A stretch of DNA of 64,000 nucleotides from IDS-8 sp040902105 (GCA_040902105.1 JBBDXW010000075.1:1-64000); one strand, 5' to 3'. Positions 1 through 9,579 are shown, counted from the stretch's first letter. The notes: generated from the letters alone by a model not told the origin. Numbers and translations: made by a program.

Positions 1-75
1 AAACAGGGATGTTTTTGCGAAGCCCACATGGATGTGTTCACGGCGGTCCTGAAAGCCCTCCCATCCGGCAAGGCT
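1..75 (-). repeat. Dispersed intergenic repeat, copy A (truncated by window edge)
   Basis: The minus-strand sequence of positions 6-52 matches positions 15645-15691 on the plus strand with only three mismatches in 47 bases. The second copy is flanked by inverted GGTTGGGGGAGGG-type arms; here the inner GGGAGGGC arm (about 53-66) is visible and the other arm lies outside the window. The element sits directly downstream of trmL. I infer a non-coding palindromic repeat family; no reading frame is preserved between the copies. Confidence 0.7.
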
Positions 76-98
76 CCGCGTGCGACCAACTTCAACGT

Positions 99-581
99 TC
101 ATGAAGAAACCGGGTCCGGGACGCTGCCCGCGAAACCGAGTTGACGCCAGGCTTCGTAAATCACGATCGCCGCTGCGTTGGCAAGATTGAGGCTGCGGCT
201 CGAAGGCTGCATGGGAATGCGCAGACGTTGTCCGCGGGGCAGGGCGCCCAGTATCGCCTCGGGAAGTCCCCGCGTTTCGGGACCGAACATGAATGCGTCG
301 CCGGGCCGAAACCGCGGCTCAGCGTAACTTTTGTTGCCCTTCGTGCTGAGTCCGTACACCGTGGCGCTACCGAGGCCCTGCAGGCAGTCTTCAAGGGTCG
401 CGTGGACATCGACGGCCGCGAATTCCCGGTAGTCCAGCCCTGCACGTTTGAGCCGCGGCTCGTCCAGTTCGAAGCCGAGCGGCTCGATCAGATGCAGAGT
501 GACGCCCGTGTTCGCGCAGAGCCGTATGATGTTGCCGGTGTTCGGCGGTATTTCGGGCTGGTAGAGAATCAGGCTGAACAT
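99..581 (-). CDS. trmL: tRNA (cytidine(34)-2'-O)-methyltransferase TrmL
   Basis: A 160-residue SPOUT-class methyltransferase that 2'-O-methylates the wobble base of tRNA-Leu isoacceptors using S-adenosylmethionine. The N-terminus has the family motif PEIPPNTGNIIRLCANTG (residues 9-26), the middle has FGPETRGLP (about 99-107), and the C-terminus has the SLNLANAAAIVIYEAWRQ stretch (about 129-146) that forms the trefoil-knot cofactor site. Length matches the family (about 157 in E. coli). It starts at ATG 581 and is divergent from pyrD. The short tail after LGFAGS is unremarkable. Family assignment is firm. Confidence 0.95.
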   Translation of the reverse strand: MFSLILYQPEIPPNTGNIIRLCANTGVTLHLIEPLGFELDEPRLKRAGLDYREFAAVDVHATLEDCLQGLGSATVYGLSTKGNKSYAEPRFRPGDAFMFGPETRGLPEAILGALPRGQRLRIPMQPSSRSLNLANAAAIVIYEAWRQLGFAGSVPDPVSS

Positions 582-646
582 TTTCGATACGGAAAGCGCT
601 TCCTGTAGACTCCGGCATCATCGCACGGCCGATACCGCGCGCCCGT

Positions 647-652
647 TATAAT
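647..652 (+). promoter_or_regulatory. Candidate -10 element for pyrD
   Basis: A perfect TATAAT lies 37 bases upstream of the preferred pyrD ATG at 689, in the trmL-pyrD divergent gap. No good -35 hexamer is seen 17 bases further up. A start site near 659 would exclude the TTG at 653 as start codon. Confidence 0.4.
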
Positions 653-688
653 TTGTTCAATTTTGCAATCCGGCCCGCCCCTAGCCCA

Positions 689-1657
689 ATGACGAAAGCA
701 TCCACGACTGCAGCATCGTCGATCCTGGACAGGCGGCTAGGCGTAGAGTTTTGCGGATTGAAGTTCGACTCGCCGATCGTGCTGCTTTCCGGCTGCGTCG
801 GCTTCGGCGAAGAGTACACGCGCGTGCACGGCTTCTCGAACCGCCACGTGGGCGCAATCGTACTGAAGGGAACGACGCTCGAACCGCGGCTCGGCAATCC
901 GCCGCATCGCATCGCTGAGACGGCACTGGGCATGCTGAACTCGATCGGGCTGCAGAACCCCGGCGTGGACAAGGTCGTCAACGACATCCTTCCGGGGCTC
1001 GATTTCACCGAGACACGATTCATGGCAAACGTCTGCGGCTCGACGATCGAGGACTATGCCGAAGTCACGCGTCGATTCGACAATTCGCCGATTGACGCGA
1101 TCGAAATCAATATTTCCTGTCCGAATATCAAGGAGGGCGGTGTGTCGTTCGGCAATTATCCGGAGATGTCTGCACAGGTTGTCGCGGCCTGTCGCAACGG
1201 CACCGCGAAGCCGATCATTGCAAAATTGTCGCCGAACCAGACGGACATCGCGGAAAACGCGCGCCGCTGCATCGAAGCCGGGGCCGACGGTCTCGCTGTC
1301 ATCAATACCATCTCCGGAATGGCGATTGACGTCGAGAAACGGCGGCCGATTCTCGGCAATGTCCGCGGCGGGCTGTCGGGTCCGGCCATCAAGCCGATTG
1401 CGTTGCTCAAAGTGCGCCAGGTGTATGAAGTCGCCGGACCGCTCGGCGTGCCCATCATCGGACAGGGCGGCATCGCGACGCCGCAGGACGCGCTGGAGTT
1501 CATGCTCGCCGGGGCAACAGCAGTGGGAGTCGGCACTGCGCTGTTTTACGACCCGCTGGTGTGCATAGACATCAACAAGGGAATCCTGGACCACCTGGTG
1601 CATCACCAGCTGCCGTCGCTCGATCGGCTTGTCGGGTCGCTCGTCACACCGGCTTGA
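689..1657 (+). CDS. pyrD: Dihydroorotate dehydrogenase, class 1B-like
   Basis: TIM-barrel flavoenzyme oxidising dihydroorotate to orotate in pyrimidine synthesis, 322 residues from ATG 689. NISCPN (Cys about 144) supplies the class 1 catalytic cysteine; class 2 enzymes, usual in Gammaproteobacteria, have serine here. Further class 1B features are KGTTLEPRLGNPPHRIAET (about 60-78), GLSGPAIKPIAL and the FMN phosphate region GQGGIATPQDALEFMLAGA. There is no class 2 N-terminal membrane helix. A TTG at 653 would add 12 residues but lies at the putative transcription start. No pyrK electron-transfer subunit is adjacent, so the physiological electron acceptor is unknown. The family is certain; the 1B subclass is inferred from motifs. 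Confidence 0.88.
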   Translation: MTKASTTAASSILDRRLGVEFCGLKFDSPIVLLSGCVGFGEEYTRVHGFSNRHVGAIVLKGTTLEPRLGNPPHRIAETALGMLNSIGLQNPGVDKVVNDILPGLDFTETRFMANVCGSTIEDYAEVTRRFDNSPIDAIEINISCPNIKEGGVSFGNYPEMSAQVVAACRNGTAKPIIAKLSPNQTDIAENARRCIEAGADGLAVINTISGMAIDVEKRRPILGNVRGGLSGPAIKPIALLKVRQVYEVAGPLGVPIIGQGGIATPQDALEFMLAGATAVGVGTALFYDPLVCIDINKGILDHLVHHQLPSLDRLVGSLVTPA

Positions 1658-1761
1658 CCCCGGAAATTCCGGGCGTCGTTCGACTGGAAGGCTGTCGATT
1701 TCGATCCGTGCGGGACGACCAGTTTTCATCCATGGATTCCAACGACAATCCGGAGTGATCG

Positions 1762-2106
1762 ATGAAATACCTGTGCCTGATTTACAGCGACGAGAAGAGA
1801 CTCGAGACCATTCCTCGACGCGAACTCGATGCGATGCTGGACAGCTGCGAGCCCTTCTCCGAAGGACTCAGGAAAAACGGTCAACTGATCGCTGCCGAGC
1901 GGCTCCAGCCCGTTAGTGCAGCCACGACCATTCGGCTGCAGCATGGGAAGCCGTCCATCACCGACGGACCTTTCGCCGAAACGAAAGAACAGCTGGGCGG
2001 CTTCTACCTGATCGAGGCGAAGGACCTCAACGATGCTATAAAGATTGCGTCGAACATTCCGCCGGCGCGCCTCGGCTGCGTCGAGGTGCGTCCGGTCTGG
2101 GCATAG
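1762..2106 (+). CDS. YCII-related (DGPF-domain) protein
   Basis: Small 114-residue cytoplasmic protein of the YCII/DGPF superfamily. It begins MKYLCLIY and carries the hallmark DGPFAETKEQLGGFYLIEA (about 68-86), which gave the family its name. A GGAG ribosome-binding site lies just upstream of ATG 1762. Members fold as ferredoxin-like alpha/beta barrels and are often encoded beside extracytoplasmic-function sigma factors; none is seen here. Biochemical role is unknown. It sits 104 bases after pyrD and may be co-transcribed. Confidence 0.85.
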   Translation: MKYLCLIYSDEKRLETIPRRELDAMLDSCEPFSEGLRKNGQLIAAERLQPVSAATTIRLQHGKPSITDGPFAETKEQLGGFYLIEAKDLNDAIKIASNIPPARLGCVEVRPVWA

Positions 2107-2327
2107 CCGGAAATATCCCGGGCGCCCATTGTCGCCTGTTGCGGCGATCGTAGCCCGTGCCCGAGCCTGTCCAGGGAAGCCCTGACTATCGGCGTCCGTT
2201 TTTGGCCAGTCCGGGCCGGCGGGAACGAGTAGTTTACGCTCATGAATTTCTCTGTATCCAGAACTCCGGCCACCCGCGGGCCCCGAACCCTGAGGCCGGT
2301 TGTGCCTTCTTCGTGACAAGGAAATCC

Positions 2328-3182
2328 ATGATCAGATCAATGCAGTGGGCCGTACTGTTGGCCGCAGGAATGGTGCTGACCCCGGACGCCCGGGCGACCG
2401 CGCAGGACGACCTGGAAGCCGTTGCGGCACTGGACCGCGAGTACCAGGCGGCGGTGAAGGAAAACGATGCGGCCACCATGGACCGCATCATGCACGACGA
2501 TTTCCTGCTGGTACTCGGGAACGGCAAGGCGTTTACGCGCGACGAGCTGCTCGAGTCGGCAATCGCCGGAACGTATCGCTATGAGCGGCAGGACGAAATC
2601 GACGGCACTCAGACGGTTCGCGTCTCGGGAGACACTGCGCTCGTCACCGCACTCCTGTGGGTCAAGGGTGAACGCAACGGCGAGGCCTTCGATCGCAGAC
2701 TCTGGTTCAGCGACACCTATGTGCGCACCGCGGGCGGCTGGCAGTACCTGTTCGGACAGGCATCGCTGCCGTTGCCCCCGGCCTTGCCATCGAACAGGGG
2801 GCTGACCCGCAGCGGCCGGGTCGTGGAGGTCCGTTCGTATAACCTGAAGCCCGGCACAAGAGATCGCTTTCAGCGGCTGTTTCTCGACGAAGCCTGGCCC
2901 TTGCTGCAGCGCGCGCAGATTGATGTCGTTGCATACGGCCCGTCGCTCCACGATACGGACTCCTGGTTCCTGATGCGTTCGTTCGCCGGCGTGGATGAGC
3001 GCCAGAAGAGCGAAGATGCCTTCTACGGAAGCGCCGCATGGCGCGACGGACCGCGCGAGGACATCCTCGACTGCATCGAAAGCTACACCACCGTCGTCAT
3101 CGAACTCGATGACGCCACGATAGAGGGCTTGCGAAAAATCGTCGGCGAAGACAGGGATGAAATGGCAGCGGCTGAAGAATGA
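2328..3182 (+). CDS. Exported DUF4440 (NTF2-like) + NIPSNAP-like fusion protein
   Basis: A 284-residue protein starting at ATG 2328 after AAGGAAA. Residues 1-24 form a signal peptide ending ARATAQDD, so it should be periplasmic. Residues about 25-155 look like a DUF4440/SnoaL NTF2-like domain (ALDREYQAAVKENDAATMDRIMHDDF, then WLFSDTYVRTAGGWQYL-type end). Residues about 165-265 resemble the NIPSNAP alpha/beta-barrel domain (VVEVRSYNLKPGTRDRFQRLF, and AWRDGPREDIL). The two-domain combination is unusual. Its stop overlaps the next gene by 4 bases (ATGA), indicating translational coupling to another NTF2-like protein. Substrate unknown. Confidence 0.75.
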   Translation: MIRSMQWAVLLAAGMVLTPDARATAQDDLEAVAALDREYQAAVKENDAATMDRIMHDDFLLVLGNGKAFTRDELLESAIAGTYRYERQDEIDGTQTVRVSGDTALVTALLWVKGERNGEAFDRRLWFSDTYVRTAGGWQYLFGQASLPLPPALPSNRGLTRSGRVVEVRSYNLKPGTRDRFQRLFLDEAWPLLQRAQIDVVAYGPSLHDTDSWFLMRSFAGVDERQKSEDAFYGSAAWRDGPREDILDCIESYTTVVIELDDATIEGLRKIVGEDRDEMAAAEE

Positions 3183-3553
3183 TGGACGCCCGCAGCACGC
3201 GGAACGCCGACACGGAAACGCTGCTCGCGCTCAACACGGATTACGTCCGGTCGGTGCAACACGCAGACGTCAAGCGCTTCGAGCAGCTGCTGGCGCCGGA
3301 TTTCTATTGCAGCAACCCCGATGGATCGCTGGTCGATCGCGCGGCGTTTCTGCGCCAGGTGCAGCGCCCGCTCACGATATCCGGGCTTCAGGCAAGTGAG
3401 GTGCTGGTGCGCGTCTTTGGCGATTTCGCCATCGTTCATGCGCGCACGACTTACGTCGGCGCCGACGGTCACGCAGGATCGGGCCGGTACACGGATGCCT
3501 GGACACGCATTGACGGACGCTGGCTTGCGATATCGGCTCATGTTACGCGCTGA
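3179..3553 (+). CDS. DUF4440 / SnoaL-like NTF2-fold protein
   Basis: A 124-residue cytoplasmic protein without signal peptide, starting in the ATGATG that overlaps the upstream stop. The NTF2-like pattern is clear: LNTDYVRSVQHADVKRFEQLLAPDF near residues 18-42, a central GSLVDRAAFL, and a C-terminal YTDAWTRIDGRWLAISAH. Such folds serve as small-molecule isomerases, hydrolases or stress-associated binding proteins, and nothing here fixes a substrate. Together with the upstream exported DUF4440-NIPSNAP protein it forms a two-gene operon converging on ntrC. Confidence 0.8.
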   Translation: MMDARSTRNADTETLLALNTDYVRSVQHADVKRFEQLLAPDFYCSNPDGSLVDRAAFLRQVQRPLTISGLQASEVLVRVFGDFAIVHARTTYVGADGHAGSGRYTDAWTRIDGRWLAISAHVTR

Positions 3554-3617
3554 TCGCAGCAGCCCTGCTCCCTCAAGGTCAATCCGGCGGGGGATGGGAT
3601 GCCAGGTGCCATTCGCG

Positions 3618-5020
<1,403 letters not shown>

Positions 5021-5024
<4 letters not shown>

Positions 5025-6082
5025 GTCCTCGCGCCCGCGAGCGGTATACGGACGAAGAACACGGTCTTGCCCGGCCGGCTTTCGAATTCGATCAGGCCCC
5101 CATGGCGGCTCACTAAATCCTGCGCCACCGGTAAGCCCAGGCCCGTGCCGTCGGGCCGGCCGGTCACCAGCGGATAAAACACAGAGTCCTGCAGCTCCGG
5201 GGGAATACCCGGGCCGTCGTCCTCGATCTCGACGCTCGCGATCGCCCGATGCCGCACGTCGCCTATCGTAAAGTTGGTCGCGGCGCGACTTCGCAGCACG
5301 ATCTCGCCCTGGCCCCCCAGCGCGGTCGCGGCATTTCTCACCAGGTTCAGGAACGCCTGGACCATCTGGTCGCGATCGAGGTCGATGAGCGGGAGCCCGG
5401 CGTCGTAGTCCCTGCGGATGCGCAAGCCGCGGCCTTCTCCGGGCTCGACCAGCTTCACCACGTACTCGAGCAACTCGTGCACATTCACCGGCTTCTTGTC
5501 CGGCGGTCCGCCCGGCCCGAGCAAGGTGTCGACCAGAGCAGCAAGCCGGTCGGCTTCGCTGATGATGACACTCGTATACTCCTTGAGCTCTTCACCTGGT
5601 AATTGTTTTGCCAGCAGTTGCGCCGCGCCGCGAAGGCCGCCCAGCGGATTCTTGATTTCATGGGCGAGCTGCCGAATCATCTGCCGGCCCGCGCCGTGTT
5701 GCACGATCAGCGCATTCTCGCGGCTGATGCGCGAGCGGCGGGTTACGTCGGTCATTTCCACCAGCAGCAAACCGTTGCCGTGTGTATCGCCTGCGCGCTG
5801 CATCACCGAAACCCGGCAGTCCACGACCCGGTCGTCGCCGTGGTCGTCCGCGGCGCCTAACTTCAGTTCGCTGGCGAAGGCCTGGCCTGTGTCGAGCACG
5901 CGGCCGAGAACGTCCCTGAACTGGCTGTCGCCGCCAGTGAGTTGCAACAGGGAACGGCGGCACGCCCTGTGCCGGCTGATGCCCAGCAGGTCCTCGCCCG
6001 CCGGATTGATGGCAACGATCAGAAGGTTCCGATCGAGAACAATCGCGCCGCTGTAGAGATTGTCGACGATGTCGTACGCCAG
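5021..6082 (-). CDS. glnL: Nitrogen regulation sensor kinase NtrB (start unresolved)
   Basis: Cytoplasmic PAS-type histidine kinase/phosphatase partner of NtrC. A PAS domain begins at DIVDNLYSGAIVLDRN and continues through VAINPAGEDLLGIS; the dimerisation/phosphoacceptor box is QLAHEIKNPLGG, and the ATPase has N-box FLNLVRNAATAL, EIEDDGPGIP and GTGLGLPVAQDLV. The start is odd: there is no in-frame ATG, GTG or TTG between the stop of the upstream DUF4124 gene (6154) and the conserved region. The only upstream ATG is at 6397, 244 bases inside that gene. I set the boundary at the CTG of 6082 as a placeholder; a rare start codon or a frameshift is possible. Confidence 0.85.
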
Positions 6083-6153
6083 GTCGCGCTCGAGGCCGCG
6101 ATCCTGTGCGCGAGCTTCCGCTGGATCCTCTGCTCGACCCTCCGCTTGACCCG

Positions 6154-6684
6154 CTAGTTGACGATGGTCGTCTGCTGCACGTAAAAGCGGCTCGGCTGGC
6201 TGCGGATCATGAGCTGGCCCGACGGGTCGAGCACTTCCGCCTGCAGGTTGTGCACTCCGCGGAACACCTCCTGCAGCTGGAACTGCGTCCCGCTCACCGT
6301 CTGTGGATTGCCGTCGAAGTACACGCGCACTTGGTGGCCCGCCCGCAGCGCCGGCTGCAGATTCAGGGTCACCTCTAGTACGCCGCCGATGTTCCATAGC
6401 GTCTCTTCGGCGCCCGGAGAAGCAACCGTAAGGCTCTCGTAGCCGGTGGCGACGTCTGCGGTTTGTGCAGCGTCGGCCGGGGCGGTGGGCCGTGTTGACG
6501 GCGCGGTCCGCGGTCGCGGTATGTTGATGGCCGGAGCGCTCTCGAGTTCCACTTCCTCGGCCCCGGGCTGCGGACGATCCGAATAATGGACCACGCCGTT
6601 CTCGTCCACCCAGCGGTAGGCCTCAGCCAGCGTCGCGGTCGCGGCCAGCAGCAAGGCAAAACCAATACACGTCCGTAACAGCAT
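6154..6684 (-). CDS. Exported DUF4124-domain protein
   Basis: A 176-residue protein from ATG 6684, which opens a clear signal peptide (MLLRTCIGFALLLAATATLAEA). The DUF4124 domain follows at once, with the typical YRWVDENGVVHYSDRP (about 23-38). A Pro/Thr-rich linker (about 50-85) leads to a C-terminal beta-rich domain (about 90-176) with LRAGHQVRVYFDG and VHNLQAEVLDPSG, resembling an immunoglobulin-like fold. DUF4124 proteins commonly sit beside ntrB/glnA in gammaproteobacteria; function is unknown. An upstream in-frame ATG at 6735 would add 17 residues with no signal-peptide character. Confidence 0.85.
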   Translation of the reverse strand: MLLRTCIGFALLLAATATLAEAYRWVDENGVVHYSDRPQPGAEEVELESAPAINIPRPRTAPSTRPTAPADAAQTADVATGYESLTVASPGAEETLWNIGGVLEVTLNLQPALRAGHQVRVYFDGNPQTVSGTQFQLQEVFRGVHNLQAEVLDPSGQLMIRSQPSRFYVQQTTIVN

Positions 6685-6761
6685 GGGGCTAGCATAGCAG
6701 TGCTCATTGGACCGGGGCCAGCAGGGGGACGACATAATGCCGTCCTGCTCACGTTTTCGCC

Positions 6762-8171
6762 TTACAGGCTGTAATACATATCGAATTCGACCGGATGGGT
6801 GGTCATTCGCAGGCGCGTCACGTTCGCCATCTTGAGGTCGATGTAGGCGTCGATGAGGTCGTCGGTGAAGACGCCGCCCGCCTTCAGGTACTCGCGGTCG
6901 TCGCTCAGCGCATTCAGGGCTTCTTCCAGCGAGAACGCCACGTGGTCAAGATTCTTTTCTTCCTCCGGCGGGAGGTCGTAGAGATCCTTGTCCATGGCAT
7001 CGCCCGGGTGAATCTTTTTCTGTATCCCGTCGAGCCCCGCCAGCATCATCGCCGCGAACGCAAGATACGGATTCGCCATCGAGTCGGGGAAGCGCAGTTC
7101 GATGCGGCGGCCTTTGGGGTTCGCTTCATAGGGTATGCGGATGGACGCGGAGCGGTTGCGCGCCGAGTACGCCAGAATCGTCGGCGCTTCGAAGCCCGGC
7201 ACCAGGCGTTTGTAACTGTTGGTCGACGGGTTAGTGAACCCGTTCAGCGAGCGCGCGTGCCGGATCAGGCCACCGATGTAGTAAAGCGCCGTCTCCGAAA
7301 GCCCGCCGTAACCATCGCCGGAAAACAGGTTTTTACCACCCTTGAACAGGGATTGGTGAACGTGCATGCCGTTGCCGTTGTCGTTGACCAGCGGCTTCGG
7401 CATGAAGGTCGCCGTCTTGCCATAGCTGTGCGCGATATTGTGTACGACGTATTTCAGTACCTGCACTTCGTCCGCCTTGCGCACGAGCGTATTGAATTTT
7501 ACGCCGATCTCGCACTGTCCCGCCGTCGCCACTTCGTGATGATGCACTTCCGTTTCCAGTCCCATCTCATCCAGGGCCAGGCACATGGCGGAGCGTATGT
7601 CGTGCAGCGAATCGACGGGGGGCACCGGAAAGTATCCGCCTTTCACCATCGGGCGGTGTCCCGTATTCATGTCTTCGTAGCTGCGGCTTTTGTTCCACGC
7701 GCCTTCCTGTGAATCGACGGAATAGAATGCGCCCTGCATGGTGTCGTCCCAGCGGACGTCGTCGAACACGAAAAATTCGTTCTCCGGACCGAAATAGGCC
7801 TCGTCGGCAATGCCGGTGGATCGCAGATACGCTTCCGCGCGGCCCGCAAGCGAGCGCGGGCAGCGGTCGTATCCCTGCATCGTCGAGGGCTCGACTACGT
7901 TGCAGCGAAGGTTGACCGTCGCATCTTCGGAAAAGACGTCGACGACGGCGGACGCCGCGTCCGGCAATAGAATCATGTCCGACTCGTTAATCCCCTTCCA
8001 TCCGGCGATCGACGAGCCGTCGAACATTTTTCCCTCTTCGAACAGGTCCTCCGTGATGACCCGCGCGGGTACGGTAACGTGCTGTTCCTTGCCCTTGGTG
8101 TCGGTAAAGCGAAAATCGACGAACTTGATGTCCCTTTCCTTGATAAGGCCGAGTACCTCAGCAGCGGTCAT
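6762..8171 (-). CDS. glnA: Glutamine synthetase, type I (GlnA)
   Basis: Forms glutamine from glutamate, ammonia and ATP as a cytoplasmic dodecamer. At 469 residues it equals the E. coli enzyme. Visible motifs are the beta-grasp start FVDFRFTDTKGKEQHV, the Asp-loop MFDGSSIAGWKGI, the PENEFFVFD metal-binding segment, NGNGMHVHQSLF, KRLVPGFEAP and the C-terminal adenylylation segment MDKDLYDLPPEE with Tyr about 398. Adenylylation control is therefore expected. Upstream lies a sigma-54 promoter with two NtrC sites, so transcription should rise under nitrogen limitation. The gene heads a minus-strand group with DUF4124, ntrB and ntrC. Confidence 0.98.
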   Translation of the reverse strand: MTAAEVLGLIKERDIKFVDFRFTDTKGKEQHVTVPARVITEDLFEEGKMFDGSSIAGWKGINESDMILLPDAASAVVDVFSEDATVNLRCNVVEPSTMQGYDRCPRSLAGRAEAYLRSTGIADEAYFGPENEFFVFDDVRWDDTMQGAFYSVDSQEGAWNKSRSYEDMNTGHRPMVKGGYFPVPPVDSLHDIRSAMCLALDEMGLETEVHHHEVATAGQCEIGVKFNTLVRKADEVQVLKYVVHNIAHSYGKTATFMPKPLVNDNGNGMHVHQSLFKGGKNLFSGDGYGGLSETALYYIGGLIRHARSLNGFTNPSTNSYKRLVPGFEAPTILAYSARNRSASIRIPYEANPKGRRIELRFPDSMANPYLAFAAMMLAGLDGIQKKIHPGDAMDKDLYDLPPEEEKNLDHVAFSLEEALNALSDDREYLKAGGVFTDDLIDAYIDLKMANVTRLRMTTHPVEFDMYYSL

Positions 8172-8267
8172 AAATTTTCTCCAGTCTCAGGTAATGTCCA
8201 TGGTGATTGCAGTGCCGGCTCGAGTCCCGGCAAATGGCGCGCCCGGCTTGCGCGGATTCGTCTGCAT

Positions 8268-8283
8268 TGCAGGAAGCATGCCA
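8268..8283 (-). promoter_or_regulatory. Sigma-54 (-24/-12) promoter of glnA
   Basis: Read on the minus strand the site is TGGCATGCTTCCTGCA, matching the RpoN consensus TGGCACGN4TTGCA at 14 positions including wildcards, with the GG and GC doublets correctly 10 bases apart. Transcription would start near 8256, giving a leader of about 85 bases before the glnA ATG at 8171. Confidence 0.85.
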
Positions 8284-8345
8284 GCAGTCAGGTGTGAACA
8301 AGTCGTTAATTATATTCAGGTTTTTGGGCTTGCCGTGTGATTCCT

Positions 8346-8362
8346 TGCACCAATATGGCGCG
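8346..8362 (-). promoter_or_regulatory. NtrC-binding site 1 (proximal enhancer) for glnA
   Basis: TGCACC-AATAT-GGCGCG matches the NtrC dyad TGCACY-N5-RGTGCA perfectly in one half and at four of six bases in the other. Its centre lies about 98 bases upstream of the predicted glnA start site. Confidence 0.75.
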
Positions 8363-8377
8363 GAGATCGCGTCTCCG

Positions 8378-8394
8378 CGCACCAGTCTAGTGCA
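8378..8394 (-). promoter_or_regulatory. NtrC-binding site 2 (distal enhancer) for glnA
   Basis: CGCACC-AGTCT-AGTGCA matches the NtrC dyad at 11 of 12 half-site bases. Centre-to-centre distance to site 1 is 32 bases, three helical turns, the same separation as the two strong enhancers of the E. coli glnA promoter. Same-face binding of two NtrC dimers is expected. Confidence 0.8.
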
Positions 8395-8643
8395 TGCCGG
8401 GGTCTCGCTGCACCGTTTTGCGTCACATTCGTCGCTCCACGTTCACGGCGCCGCGCAGCCCATTTATGCGTGCGAACCTGGGTTCCTGCCGCGACTCGGT
8501 GGCGACGGGCCGGCCCGCTCCGTCAACGACCGCAGGGGCAGGCGTGCTCCTCATGCCCGCACCGACGGTACTGCATCCAGCTGTTCTGGCATTGCGGGAC
8601 GCGGGTTATACTTCGCGGCTTAATTGCTGGCGCGAAAGCATTG
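8395..8643. other. Non-coding remainder of the glnA-glyQ divergent gap
   Basis: The 472-base gap between glnA (8171) and glyQ (8644) holds the glnA control sites up to 8394. The rest has no convincing gene. TTATACT at about 8606-8612 is a possible -10 for glyQ, 31 bases before its ATG, without a recognisable -35. Confidence 0.4.
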
Positions 8644-9576
8644 ATGGCCAAGGAAAATCCGCCCGCCTGCCGTAATTTTCAGGATCTCATTCTGACCTTG
8701 CAGCAGTTCTGGGCGCGGCAAGGCTGCGTGATTGCCGAGCCTTACGACATGGAAATGGGCGCCGGGACCTTTCACCCGGCGACTTTTCTGCGCGCGATTG
8801 GCCCGGAGCCGTGGAGTGCCGCGTACGTGCAGCCTTGCCGGCGGCCGACGGACGGCCGTTACGGGGACAATCCGTTCCGCCTGCAGCATTACTACCAGTA
8901 TCAGGTCGTGATCAAACCGTCGCCTCTGGATATACAGCAGCTCTACCTCGAGTCGCTCACGGCCATCGGCATCGATTCGACGGTGCACGACCTTCGCTTC
9001 GTCGAGGACAACTGGGAGTCGCCGACACTCGGCGCCTGGGGGCTCGGCTGGGAGGTCTGGCTGAACGGCATGGAGGTAACGCAGTTCACCTACTTCCAGC
9101 AGGTTGGAGGGCTCGAATGCCGGCCGGTGACGGGCGAAATCACCTACGGGCTCGAGCGCCTCGCGATGTATCTGCAGAACGTCGAAAGCATCTTCGATAT
9201 TACCTGGACCGACGGTCCGCTAGGGCGCATCTCGTATGGGGACGTCTATCAGCAGAACGAAGTCGAGCAGTCACGCTACAACTTCGACGAAGCGGATATC
9301 GGGGCGTTGTTCCGCCAGTTCGATCACGCGGAAAAGGAAAGCCAGCGCCTCATCGAGCGCAAACTTGCGCTGCCCGCGTACGAACAGATGCTGACCGCGT
9401 CGCACACGTTCAACCTTCTGGATGCCCGCCAGGCAATTTCGGTGAGCGAGCGCCAGCGCTTCATCCTGCGCGTCCGCAGCATGTCCCTCGCTATCGCCCA
9501 GGCTTACTACGAGAGCCGCGAGGCGCTGGGTTTCCCAATGGTCGAGACCGTGCAGCGGCGGCAGCGGGGCACGTAA
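8644..9576 (+). CDS. glyQ: Glycyl-tRNA synthetase alpha subunit
   Basis: Catalytic subunit of the bacterial alpha2beta2 glycyl-tRNA synthetase, 310 residues. The start ATG 8644 gives MAKENPPACRNFQDLILTLQ, matching family N-termini; earlier in-frame codons are not conserved. Class II aminoacylation features appear in QGCVIAEPYDMEMGAGTFHP (about 26-45), VQPCRRPTDGRYGDNPFRLQ and FVEDNWESPTLGAWGLGWEV. The ITYGLERLAMYLQ stretch carries a class II motif 3-like arginine. glyS follows after three bases, so the subunits are translated together. Confidence 0.98.
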   Translation: MAKENPPACRNFQDLILTLQQFWARQGCVIAEPYDMEMGAGTFHPATFLRAIGPEPWSAAYVQPCRRPTDGRYGDNPFRLQHYYQYQVVIKPSPLDIQQLYLESLTAIGIDSTVHDLRFVEDNWESPTLGAWGLGWEVWLNGMEVTQFTYFQQVGGLECRPVTGEITYGLERLAMYLQNVESIFDITWTDGPLGRISYGDVYQQNEVEQSRYNFDEADIGALFRQFDHAEKESQRLIERKLALPAYEQMLTASHTFNLLDARQAISVSERQRFILRVRSMSLAIAQAYYESREALGFPMVETVQRRQRGT

Positions 9577-9579
9577 GTC

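Noticed and set aside
653..688. TTG start at 653 for pyrD
   Set aside because: It lies at or upstream of the transcription start predicted from TATAAT at 647-652, and the extra 12 residues are not family-like; ATG 689 is preferred.
6795..7712. A 305-codon frame on the plus strand inside glnA
   Set aside because: Antisense shadow of a highly conserved gene; composition is His/Arg/Val-rich as expected for a reverse-frame artefact.
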